From NCBI GenBank assembly GCA_017539425.1, contig JAFYHA010000082.1, positions 1 to 35,545 of the forward strand: 35,545 nucleotides of DNA. Reading direction: 5' to 3'. The notes beneath the pieces are model-generated. The model did no database searches. It was not told the DNA's origin and saw only the letters and a list, made by a program, of their open reading frames with translations. A program made the translations under genes and the position numbers. This document shows positions 16,363 through 23,885 of the stretch, one piece after another. This stretch comes from Clostridia bacterium (GTDB lineage Bacteria; Bacillota; Clostridia; Oscillospirales; CAG-272). Position 1 is the stretch's first letter. Each line of letters opens with the position of its first letter.

Positions 16363-17643
16363 TTACGGATTGGTCACGGTCCCGATGAAGACCGGAAGCA
16401 TATTGGCCGTATCCACGATCGCATACACGAACGGACGGTTCAGGATGACTTTCGGTTTTTCCTCCGGCTTGGTGCTGGATTCCCTGTCTACGATCACGGA
16501 CGTTACCGCAGCGGCACTCGTTCCGGATTGGTCCACCTCGATATGCGTCTTGTGAATGACATCCGATATGCAGAACGATGCATAGGAATCATACGTGCCC
16601 AGCCCGGACAGGTCCGAACGGGCGGGATCAAAGCAGTCCGTAAGGCCCATACCCTTCAGGGTCTCCACCAGCGACGCGGACCAGTCGAACGAAAACTTGG
16701 GCAGGCCCGTGTCCACGCTCCGTCTCTGCATTCCGTCCATCAGTCCGGTGAAGCGGGTCCCGTCCAGCGTCGCAAGATAGCTGTCCAGGCTCATCCCGCT
16801 TTCCGGAAGCAGCGCGACGAATGCGTAGCCGCCCTGATAATACTTGAAGAATCCGGTCTCGTGTTCACCTTTGATGAATCTTTGCCCTTCGCAGTACATC
16901 ATGGTCACGTCCTTGACCGTTCCGTTTTCGGCCGTGTAAAAGACTTCGGTGCGGCACTGACCTTCCTCATAAGGGCTGCTCCAGAGCGCGTCGAACAGGA
17001 TGGCGTTGAGCAGGACCATGGTCGTATCCACGCCCACATCGTTATACTTAAGGATCTCCGGGATCATGTCGTCCGTATGTTTCCGGCACCAGTCGTTGAT
17101 CGCGTCGACCGTCTTCGGGTCGGTGAACGAAGCCTGCGCCAGCTGGGCATCGAAGGTATTCGAGATCACCCGGATAAACTCTTCGGCCACTTTGAAATTC
17201 TCATCGTTGGTCATCCAGACCGCGTTGGCCGCCTCGAACTTCGCGTCCTTGCTGGCCGCGTCGTTCAGGGACCGGTAGTAGTTGAACAGTTCCCGGTTGA
17301 GCGTCTCCACGTCCATGTTCCCGCCCAGCAGCTTTTCAAACTGTCTGAGCGTTTCCCCCTTTGCCCCGTTGGCCGCCATCTGGAGGGCGGTCATCACGGA
17401 CAGGGGCGAGACCAGGCGGCCTTTCAAATCCTGGCTGGCCTTGAGCAGCCGGATCGCGAAATCCGCATAGGCGTTCCGGAAATCCGCGCCGACTTCCCCG
17501 GCCACACGGTCACTGGAAAACTCCTCCGCGGTCAGAAACGTAACGTCCGACGCGGCGTCAGGCTGACTGGGCGGCACAGCGCATCCGAACAGGTTGCACC
17601 CCAGAAGGCAGACGGTCACAAACAGTATCAGTGCTTTTCTCAT
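16363..17643 (-). CDS. Serpin-family serine protease inhibitor lipoprotein
   Basis: This 426-residue protein is clearly a serpin (suicide inhibitor of serine or cysteine proteases). Landmarks are SPLSVMTALQMAANGAKGETL (79-99), TGLPKFSFD (312-320), the helix-like block around 330-349, the hinge GTSAAAVT (374-381), and the C-terminal NRPFVYAIVDTANMLPVFIG (402-421). The hinge has the small residues required for loop insertion, so it is predicted inhibitory. The N-terminus is a signal sequence with lipobox LFGC (Cys21; LLGC at 13-16 is an alternative), so it should be anchored outside the membrane. Counting from the hinge, P1 is near Glu388, with Ser389 as P1'. It starts 2 bases after the VWA gene and is the last gene of the sigma operon. 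Confidence 0.95.
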   Translation of the reverse strand: MRKALILFVTVCLLGCNLFGCAVPPSQPDAASDVTFLTAEEFSSDRVAGEVGADFRNAYADFAIRLLKASQDLKGRLVSPLSVMTALQMAANGAKGETLRQFEKLLGGNMDVETLNRELFNYYRSLNDAASKDAKFEAANAVWMTNDENFKVAEEFIRVISNTFDAQLAQASFTDPKTVDAINDWCRKHTDDMIPEILKYNDVGVDTTMVLLNAILFDALWSSPYEEGQCRTEVFYTAENGTVKDVTMMYCEGQRFIKGEHETGFFKYYQGGYAFVALLPESGMSLDSYLATLDGTRFTGLMDGMQRRSVDTGLPKFSFDWSASLVETLKGMGLTDCFDPARSDLSGLGTYDSYASFCISDVIHKTHIEVDQSGTSAAAVTSVIVDRESSTKPEEKPKVILNRPFVYAIVDTANMLPVFIGTVTNP

Positions 17644-17645
17644 AA

Positions 17646-19259
17646 CTATCCCGCTTTCTTGGAATTCTCGTTCAATTTCCGGATCAGGGTAAAGAACTCA
17701 TAGAAATCCGGGTTTTCCGGATTGTCAAACGCCTCCAGATCCGAGGCTTGCTCCAGGATCCAGTCCAGGCTTGCCGATTTGGGAAGATATCCGCTTCCGT
17801 TCAGCCACATGCTCGTTTCGATCACGATGCCCAGGAACCGGAACGTTTCGCTTCCGGTCTTCCGGTAGGCTCCCGCGCCGATCTCATATTCGTTGAGCCG
17901 GCTCTGCGTCTGACCGGGATCCTTGTAGCGGACCGCCAGTTTCATCCAGTTCGCCGTTCCGCCCAGTTCGTCCTTGGCCTTCTGGGTCAGACGGATCTGG
18001 TAAGCCACCGTCACCGTGTGTCCGGTTCCGACTTCTCCGGCATCCTTGGTGTCGTCTTCAAAGTCCTCGTTGTTCAGGGCTCTGTTCTCGTAGCCGATCA
18101 GGCGGTAGGCCTCGATGTACTGCGGGTCAAAGGTCAGCTGCAGTTTCACGTCGTCCGCCACCGTATACAGGGTGGAAGCCAGCTCGGTCCCGAAGACGCG
18201 CTCCGCCTCGCGGTCGGAGTCGATGTAGTAGTAGACACCGTTTCCTTTATCCGCCAAGGTCTCCATGACCTCGTCCCGGAAATTGCCGTATCCGAACCCG
18301 AGTACGGAGAGATAGACGCGTTCCTTGCGCATGTTCTCAATATACTCCTGCAGCTCTTCGACCGATGACAGTCCGACGTTGAAGTCGCCGTCCGATGCCA
18401 GGATGATCCGGTTGTTGCCGTCTTCCTTGAAGAAGTCCCGGGCTACGGAATAGGCCGTCTGCAGTCCTCTTTCACCATAGGTGGCACCGCCGGCCTCCAG
18501 GGAGTTGACCGCTTCCAGGATCCGGGCCGTCTGATTGCCCGGACAGCCGGCCAGAACGGTCTTGCAGTTCGAGGCATAGGTCACGATGGATACCGTGTCC
18601 TGTTCGGTCAGGTTTACGGTCAGATACCGGAATGCTTTCTTGAGCAGCTCGATCCGGTCCGCTCCGTTCATGGAGCCGGACACGTCAACGAGAAAGACAT
18701 AGTTCCCCGGCTTCTTTTCCGTATCTTTCTTTGTCGCCAGGTTCAGGATCAGCAGTTCGGAATCGGCGCCCCAGGGACAGGGTGCGATCTCGGCGGTCAC
18801 GCCGAACAGGTCGTCCCCTTCCGGCTGCTTGCCCGCAATGCGGAAGTAGTTGATCATTTCTTCCGTCCGGAACACAAACTGGTTGCGGATGAAGGATTCC
18901 GAATAATTGTCTTCGATCAGCCGGCGAAGGATCGTATAGGACGCGGTATCCACATCGGCAGAGAACGTGGACTGCGCCTCCTCGGCCGCGTTCGTCCACG
19001 GATACTCGCTAAGCGGTGTCCGCTCTATCGAATCCTCCGGCACCTTGGAGGGGTTGGAGACACTGGTTGCGTCAGTCTCTTTCGGTGTACCCTCGCGCTC
19101 AGGCAGTGCATAATTGGCTTTTTCGGCAGGACTCCCAGGATAGACTATTCCGCCTTGCTGGTTGTCCATGCATTCCATCTTACCGGCCGCTCCGCATGCC
19201 GTCAGAATACCGGCCAGGCAAAGCACTGCCGTCAATACGGTCCAAATGTTTCTTTTCAT
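17646..19259 (-). CDS. VWA-domain lipoprotein (YfbK-like, von Willebrand factor type A)
   Basis: This 537-residue secreted lipoprotein has a signal peptide with lipobox LTAC (Cys22), a Ser/Thr/Pro-rich linker to ~95, an N-terminal accessory region (~95-180: FSADVDTASYTILRR), a VWA domain (~185-355) and a C-terminal DUF3520-like region. The MIDAS metal site looks intact: DVSGS (192-196), T260 and D290. ATG at 19259 is chosen because AGGAGG (19268-19273) sits 8 bases upstream; an in-frame upstream ATG (19307) lies inside the anti-sigma gene. Members of this family often neighbour ECF sigma genes. VWA domains usually mediate protein-protein contacts; the partner here is unknown. Confidence 0.9.
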   Translation of the reverse strand: MKRNIWTVLTAVLCLAGILTACGAAGKMECMDNQQGGIVYPGSPAEKANYALPEREGTPKETDATSVSNPSKVPEDSIERTPLSEYPWTNAAEEAQSTFSADVDTASYTILRRLIEDNYSESFIRNQFVFRTEEMINYFRIAGKQPEGDDLFGVTAEIAPCPWGADSELLILNLATKKDTEKKPGNYVFLVDVSGSMNGADRIELLKKAFRYLTVNLTEQDTVSIVTYASNCKTVLAGCPGNQTARILEAVNSLEAGGATYGERGLQTAYSVARDFFKEDGNNRIILASDGDFNVGLSSVEELQEYIENMRKERVYLSVLGFGYGNFRDEVMETLADKGNGVYYYIDSDREAERVFGTELASTLYTVADDVKLQLTFDPQYIEAYRLIGYENRALNNEDFEDDTKDAGEVGTGHTVTVAYQIRLTQKAKDELGGTANWMKLAVRYKDPGQTQSRLNEYEIGAGAYRKTGSETFRFLGIVIETSMWLNGSGYLPKSASLDWILEQASDLEAFDNPENPDFYEFFTLIRKLNENSKKAG

Positions 19260-19263
19260 GATT

Positions 19264-19908
19264 CTAACCTCCTGACAAGAATTGTCTGCATGCATCCACA
19301 AATGCATCTGAAGGGATGAGCTCGGGAACGTAGTCCTGAAGTCTCAGGAAATCCTCGTTGCCCTTGCCCTGTCTGAGATAGGGGGTTTGCACGGTTCCGT
19401 CCGGTTTCACCAGCCACACGCGAACATCCGGTCTGTTTTCGGTGTTCCCGGCCATGTGGCCCTGCGGGATCATGGCCTCCAGCCGGTCGATCTGCTCGGG
19501 AGTCAGCACGTGGAAATAGCAGGGTCCGTTTTCTTCCATCTGCCAGATCAGTCCGGTTGCACCGGGCTGCAGACGGCAGGACTGTGCGTTCTCACTCAGC
19601 ACATCCGCCTTCTCTGCGTCAGAAAGAAGGATATCCTTCATAGGATCCGCGCTTTTGTCTCCGGGCAGTTCCGAACTCTTTCCGGGGGTCTCTTTCTCCG
19701 GAAGGACCGGGGCGCTCCGCTTCGGCAGCAGGACGGACAGGACCGCGACCAGAACGACCAGGACGGCCACGGCCGCAGCGATGGGAAGAATTCGGCGCAG
19801 GGGCCTGATTTGGACCGAACGGTTTTCAGGTTCGGCTTCCGCAATGAACTCGGGGTCGATTTTCCCGAACGCCTGAAACAGTTCTTCTGTTTTTTTCTCG
19901 TTCTTCAC
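19264..19908 (-). CDS. Putative membrane-bound anti-sigma factor
   Basis: This 214-residue single-pass protein has a short cytoplasmic N-terminus (1-38, beginning MKNEKKTEELFQAFGKIDPE), one transmembrane helix (~40-61) and an extracytoplasmic domain (~62-214). The start overlaps the ECF sigma stop by 4 bases (ATGA), the usual arrangement of a sigma/anti-sigma pair. No zinc (ZAS) motif is seen in the N-terminal part. The role is inferred from topology and neighbourhood; I do not recognise the outer domain. Confidence 0.7.
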   Translation of the reverse strand: MKNEKKTEELFQAFGKIDPEFIAEAEPENRSVQIRPLRRILPIAAAVAVLVVLVAVLSVLLPKRSAPVLPEKETPGKSSELPGDKSADPMKDILLSDAEKADVLSENAQSCRLQPGATGLIWQMEENGPCYFHVLTPEQIDRLEAMIPQGHMAGNTENRPDVRVWLVKPDGTVQTPYLRQGKGNEDFLRLQDYVPELIPSDAFVDACRQFLSGG

Positions 19909-20465
19909 AGGACATGTCCTCCTTTCCGCAGAATCTGGTAGAGCGACTCCCGCAGCCGGCTCAGGATTTTCCGCACGTTCGGCTCACTGTATCCGGTCTC
20001 GCGGGCGATGTCCGCCGTGGCTTCCGAATAGTAATACCGCTTGACGAAGATGATCCGCTTGTCCTTGGGCAGGTTCCGCAGAAAGCCGTTGAGCGTTTCG
20101 GCCAGCGCTTCGCTGTTTTCCTCTTCGAACAGTGCCGGTTCGTCCTCATCCGGAATGCATGCGTCCAGTTCCTCCAGAACATTCCCGAACCCGCCCCGTT
20201 TTTCACGGTGCGCGTCCCGGTAACGCCTATAGGAAAGGTTTCGGATGATGGCGGCCAGGTAGGTGAAGAAGTAGACCGGTCGGTCGGGAGGAATCTGGTT
20301 CCAGGCCGCAAGGTAGGTGTCGTCCGCACATTCTTCCGCATCTTCTCTAGACGAAAGGATCCCGTAGGATATGGCTTTCAGTCTCCGCCCGTATTTACGG
20401 TCGGTCTCTGCGATGGCGGTTTCGTTTCTGGCGAAGAACAACTCCACGATGGCTTGGTCTTCCAT
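19905..20465 (-). CDS. ECF-type RNA polymerase sigma factor
   Basis: This 186-residue sigma-70 family factor of the ECF group has region 2 in the first ~95 residues (with DAEECADDTYLAAWNQIP) and region 4 at ~130-180, a helix-turn-helix around TADIARETGYSEPNVRKILS. ATG at 20465 is chosen; the in-frame upstream extension to 20564 reads through the probable promoter and lacks family similarity, while AAGGGG precedes 20465. It should direct transcription of its own operon (anti-sigma, VWA protein, serpin), and possibly distant targets, when the anti-sigma is inactivated. Confidence 0.9.
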   Translation of the reverse strand: MEDQAIVELFFARNETAIAETDRKYGRRLKAISYGILSSREDAEECADDTYLAAWNQIPPDRPVYFFTYLAAIIRNLSYRRYRDAHREKRGGFGNVLEELDACIPDEDEPALFEEENSEALAETLNGFLRNLPKDKRIIFVKRYYYSEATADIARETGYSEPNVRKILSRLRESLYQILRKGGHVL

Positions 20466-20503
20466 ATGTCCCCCTTTCCCTTTTCTCAGCCCTTTCACTT
20501 TCA

Positions 20504-20534
20504 GATGTACCCGCGCATCCCGGTTTTGTGACAG
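20504..20534 (-). promoter_or_regulatory. Candidate autoregulated ECF promoter
   Basis: On the minus strand CTGTCACAAA (20525-20534) resembles a TGTCACA-type ECF -35 element. It is followed after about 14 bases by GTACATC (20504-20510), about 40 bases before the sigma ATG. No good sigma-A promoter is visible here. This is pattern resemblance only. Confidence 0.35.
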
Positions 20535-20562
20535 CTTCACGAAAAGATTTTTCGCTTTTTTC

Positions 20563-20588
20563 AAAAAGCCGGGCTCCGCGCCCGGCTT
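20563..20588 (-). terminator. Intrinsic terminator after the cyclophilin gene
   Basis: A 9-bp stem, AAGCCGGGC/GCCCGGCTT (20566-20588), with a 5-base loop. On the minus strand it runs into TTTTTG. It separates the cyclophilin operon from the downstream sigma operon. Confidence 0.85.
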
Positions 20589-20601
20589 GCCGAGGCCTGT
20601 A

Positions 20602-21102
20602 TTATCTGATGACCTCGATCTTTTCGATGACGACCGGCTTTACGGGCACGTCGTCATACCAACCCACCGAATGCGTCCGGGTTCCGGCGATGGCATCCAG
20701 CACGTCCAGTCCGGAAGTCAGTTTGCCGAATGCGGCATACTGGCGGTCCAGATACGGAGCATCCGCGTGCATAACGAAAAACTGGGAGGACGCGGAGTTC
20801 GGGTCGCTGGTCCGGGCCATGCTCAGCACGCCGCGGCCATGGTGCAGGTCGTTGCCCTTGAAGCCGTTGGACTCGAATTCTCCGGGAATGGGGTCAGCGT
20901 GCTTCTGCTTCATTTTCTCGTCAAAGCCGCCGCCCTGGATCATGAATCCGGAAATGACGCGGTGGAAGATCAGGCCCTCGAAAAAGCGGTCTTCGATCAG
21001 TTTTAAAAAGTTTTCAACGGTCTTCGGGGCTTTGTCCGGATAGAGTTCCGCCTCCATGTTGCCGAGTTCTCGGACCGTGATCCGGATTTTGGGATTGCTC
21101 AT
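20602..21102 (-). CDS. Peptidyl-prolyl cis-trans isomerase, cyclophilin type
   Basis: This 166-residue cytoplasmic cyclophilin (no signal peptide) catalyses proline isomerisation in protein folding. The active-site block FHRVISGFMIQGG begins at 46, with catalytic Arg48; SSQFFV (105-110), then YLDRQYAAFGKLTSG follow. GGAAGGA precedes the ATG. The gene ends in its own terminator and lies 33 bases after the mrnC stop. Confidence 0.95.
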   Translation of the reverse strand: MSNPKIRITVRELGNMEAELYPDKAPKTVENFLKLIEDRFFEGLIFHRVISGFMIQGGGFDEKMKQKHADPIPGEFESNGFKGNDLHHGRGVLSMARTSDPNSASSQFFVMHADAPYLDRQYAAFGKLTSGLDVLDAIAGTRTHSVGWYDDVPVKPVVIEKIEVIR

Positions 21103-21135
21103 AGCGTTTGGTTTCCTTCCATTTTGTTTTCTATT

Positions 21136-21525
21136 TTATAATCTTGTCGGTTGTTCGCCGTAGGCCAGGAGGAAAAGTTCGTCAAGCCGTTCCTTCTGTC
21201 CGTCCAGATACAGCCGGCCGAACAGGACCTCCATACCCGTGGCGACACGGTAGGTCTCGATCGGGACTCCGGAGGGCGGCCGCAGATGTCCCGGATTCTT
21301 TCCGGACCGGAAGATCTGCCTTTCCTCTTCGGTCAGCTGAGGCTCCAGCTTTTCCATGGCCGCGAACTGGGCACGGGCCGTGACGTAGCGCTGCGCTTCG
21401 CGGTTGAGGTCGATGGAACGGGTCAGGCCGCTTTCCAAAAGATGCCTGCGGACATAGACCTCCAGTACGCTGTCGCCAAGATAGGCCAGGGCTTCCACAC
21501 TGGTGGTGCGGGGATCGAATGCCAT
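21136..21525 (-). CDS. mrnC: Mini-ribonuclease III (MrnC)
   Basis: This 129-residue RNase III catalytic domain without a dsRNA-binding domain matures 23S rRNA ends in Bacillota. It matches the family at SVEALAYLGDSVLEVYVRR (catalytic Asp18), YVTARAQ (48-54), LTEEER (64-69) and YRVATGMEVLFGRLYL (second acidic residue Glu99). The usual RRGRNA block is RSGKNPGHLR here, a small divergence. The start at 21525 has GAGAGGTGG upstream; a longer in-frame extension to 21813 lies inside the UPF0210 gene and has no family resemblance. It lies 11 bases after UPF0210. Confidence 0.88.
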   Translation of the reverse strand: MAFDPRTTSVEALAYLGDSVLEVYVRRHLLESGLTRSIDLNREAQRYVTARAQFAAMEKLEPQLTEEERQIFRSGKNPGHLRPPSGVPIETYRVATGMEVLFGRLYLDGQKERLDELFLLAYGEQPTRL

Positions 21526-21536
21526 AGGTCCACCTC

Positions 21537-22895
21537 TCAGTTCTTGAGCGAATGGATCGGGGCCGGGATACGTCCGCCTCTTCCGATGAATACCGAGGGA
21601 GAGTCGGTCCGGACCGGAATGACCGGTGCATACCCCAGCAGGCCGCCGAATTCCACCCGGTCGCCGGGCTTCTTCCCGTATGCGGGGATCAGCCGGACGG
21701 CCGTGGTCTTGGTGTTGGCCACACCTATGGAGATCTCGTCCGCAATGATGCCGCAGATCACGTCTTCCGTCGTGTCTCCGGGAATGGCGATCATATCCAG
21801 TCCCACCGAGCACACGGCCGTCATCGCTTCCAGTTTTTCCAAGGACAGCGAGCCTCTTTCCACAGCCGCGATCATACCGGCGTCCTCGGACACCGGGATA
21901 AAGGCTCCGGACAGTCCGCCCACGTGGCTGGAGGCCATGACCCCGCCCTTCTTGACGGCGTCGTTGAGCATGGCCAGGGCCGCGGTGGTCCCGTGCGCTC
22001 CGGTGGATTCCAGTCCCATGTTCTCCAGGATCTGCGCCACGCTGTCTCCGATCGCGGGCGTCGGGGCCAGAGACAGGTCCACGATCCCGAAGGGCACGTC
22101 CAGGGCCTTCGCCGCTTCATGGGCCACCAGCTGGCCCACGCGGGTGATCTTGAACGCGGTCTTCTTGATGACGTCCGCCAGTTCGGACAGGTCGCACGGA
22201 CCCGCACGGCGGATGGCCGAGCTGACCACGCCGGGTCCGCTGACACCGACGTTGATCACGCATTCCGGCTCCCCGACGCCGTGGAAGGCGCCGGCCATGA
22301 ACGGATTGTCCTCGGGAACGTTGGCGAAGACCACGAGTTTGGCGCAGCCTATGGACTGCCGGTCCCGGGTCCGGTAAGCCGTCTCCCGGATGACTCCGCC
22401 CATCAGCCGGATGGCGTCCATGTTGATGCCGGCTTTGGTGGTCGCCACGTTCACGGACGAGCACAGGAGCTCGGTCTCGGCCAGGGCTCTCGGAATGCTC
22501 TCGATCAGCCGCTTGTCCGATTCGGTCATGCCTTTGTGGACGAGCGCGGAATAGCCTCCGATAAAGTTGATGCCCAGGGTCTCCGCGGCCTTCTGCAGGG
22601 TGTGCGCCAGCCGGATGTAGCCGTCCGGGCTCAGTCTTCCCCCGATCAGCGAGACCGGCGTGACCGACACCCTCTTGTTCACGATCGGAACGCCGTACCG
22701 CTTCTCAAGATCCTCGCCGGTGCGGACCAGATGTTCGGCCTTGCGGGTCAGCTTGTCATAGACCCTGTCGCACAGGGCCTTCTCGTCATCGCTGACGCAG
22801 TCGAACAGGGATATCCCCATCGTAATGGTCCGTACGTCCAGATTCTCCTCCCGGATCATCTGGATGGTTTCCATAATGTCTTTTGTGTCCAGCAT
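21537..22895 (-). CDS. UPF0210/PFL-family protein (DUF711)
   Basis: This 452-residue soluble protein belongs to the UPF0210 (DUF711) family, which is related in fold to glycyl-radical (PFL-like) enzymes but has no proven reaction. Family-like stretches are [16 protein letters not shown] near the N-terminus, the [12 protein letters not shown] segment, [19 protein letters not shown], and the C-terminal [12 protein letters not shown]. It is encoded next to the ACT-domain gene, the same pairing seen in many Bacillota, which suggests a joint regulatory or metabolic role. Confidence 0.9.
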   Translation of the reverse strand: MLDTKDIMETIQMIREENLDVRTITMGISLFDCVSDDEKALCDRVYDKLTRKAEHLVRTGEDLEKRYGVPIVNKRVSVTPVSLIGGRLSPDGYIRLAHTLQKAAETLGINFIGGYSALVHKGMTESDKRLIESIPRALAETELLCSSVNVATTKAGINMDAIRLMGGVIRETAYRTRDRQSIGCAKLVVFANVPEDNPFMAGAFHGVGEPECVINVGVSGPGVVSSAIRRAGPCDLSELADVIKKTAFKITRVGQLVAHEAAKALDVPFGIVDLSLAPTPAIGDSVAQILENMGLESTGAHGTTAALAMLNDAVKKGGVMASSHVGGLSGAFIPVSEDAGMIAAVERGSLSLEKLEAMTAVCSVGLDMIAIPGDTTEDVICGIIADEISIGVANTKTTAVRLIPAYGKKPGDRVEFGGLLGYAPVIPVRTDSPSVFIGRGGRIPAPIHSLKN

Positions 22896-22903
22896 GGCCC
22901 GCC

Positions 22904-23173
22904 TCAGATCTTGTGCATGGAATTGAAGATGTCCTCATGCATCGCATGGATCTCCAGATTGTTGTCCCGGCCCAGCTTGGTCAGCTGATCCGAGAATTCG
23001 GCGAACGGAACGGTGATGCCGGTGATGTCGCACAGCATGATCATGGCAAAGTACTCATGCAGCACGCTCTGCGTGATTTCGGTGATGTTGGCTTTGTAAT
23101 TCGCGCAGACCGCAGAGACTTTGGCAATGATGCCCACGCTGTCTTTCCCGGTCACGGATATGATGGCTTTCAT
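22904..23173 (-). CDS. ACT-domain protein, UPF0237 family
   Basis: This 89-residue stand-alone ACT domain begins [20 protein letters not shown], the typical ligand-binding start of the UPF0237 group; ACT domains generally bind amino acids. ATG at 23173 is chosen because GGGAGG precedes it by 4 bases; the longer in-frame ORF to 23332 crosses the promoter. It is the first gene of the operon with UPF0210, 8 bases downstream. Confidence 0.93.
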   Translation of the reverse strand: MKAIISVTGKDSVGIIAKVSAVCANYKANITEITQSVLHEYFAMIMLCDITGITVPFAEFSDQLTKLGRDNNLEIHAMHEDIFNSMHKI

Positions 23174-23204
23174 AGTACCTCCCAAAAACCTTGTTTTCTC
23201 TTCC

Positions 23205-23233
23205 ATTATATTCTTTTTGATGAAAATCTTCAA
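23205..23233 (-). promoter_or_regulatory. Sigma-A promoter of the ACT/UPF0210 operon
   Basis: Minus-strand -35 TTGAAG (23228-23233), a 17-base spacer and -10 TATAAT (23205-23210). Transcription should begin near 23198, about 25 bases before the ATG. Confidence 0.88.
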
Positions 23234-23251
23234 CATCTCTGCGCAACGGAA

Positions 23252-23280
23252 TTGCAAAACGGTTTTTGTTGTGCTATCAT
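23252..23280 (+). promoter_or_regulatory. Sigma-A promoter of the DUF6106-GtaA operon
   Basis: -35 TTGCAA (23252-23257), a 17-base spacer and -10 TATCAT (23275-23280), divergent from the ACT promoter 18 bases away. Confidence 0.75.
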
Positions 23281-23318
23281 AATAACATATATCGACAGAC
23301 AAGGCAGGTGATCCCGGC

Positions 23319-23882
23319 ATGTCCGATTTCAATCAGTACGAATATGTGGTTTCTGACAAACAGAACCCGTCCAGAAAATGGCAGAAGGTACTTATGATCC
23401 TCGGATATATCGCAGTGGATGCCGGCCTCTTTTTTCTGCTTCTGCAGATCAACCCGTTCCTCATTGCCCTTCTGGCGCTGACGACCTGGGTGATGGTGTT
23501 CTTTACCTGGCGCTACCTGAATGTGGAATACGAGTATTCCATTGTCTCCGGTATCCTGACCTTCACCCGCATCCTCGGCAACCGCAGCCGCAAAGAGGTC
23601 TTCTCGGTTCCGGTCAAGGACATTTCGGTCATTGCCCCGCTGGGCGATTCGGACGAGGAGATCAAGCGCTTCGCTCCGGAGAAATACTGCTATGCCGTCC
23701 CGAAGCTGGACTTTCCGGACGTCTGCTATGCCCTGCTGGAAACTGGGAAACCGGATAAGCCGAAGAAAAAGACCGTATTCTTCTTCCAGTCCACCCCGCA
23801 GAGTCTGCGCATCCTGCGCTTCTACAATCCTTCGGCCGTGAGCGGCCGGTTTTCACCCACATCCTTTTCCAACGAGGTCTGA
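23319..23882 (+). CDS. DUF6106-like small membrane protein
   Basis: This 187-residue protein has a short N-terminal tail, two adjacent transmembrane helices (~23-42 and ~46-65) and a soluble C-terminal domain that resembles a bacterial PH-like barrel (NVEYEYSIVSGILTFTRILG, then SVPVKDISVIAPLG). I match it to the DUF6106 group found in Clostridia; function is unknown. It is the first gene of an operon and ends 3 bases before the GtaA-like gene. Confidence 0.65.
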   Translation: MSDFNQYEYVVSDKQNPSRKWQKVLMILGYIAVDAGLFFLLLQINPFLIALLALTTWVMVFFTWRYLNVEYEYSIVSGILTFTRILGNRSRKEVFSVPVKDISVIAPLGDSDEEIKRFAPEKYCYAVPKLDFPDVCYALLETGKPDKPKKKTVFFFQSTPQSLRILRFYNPSAVSGRFSPTSFSNEV

Positions 23883-23885
23883 ACT

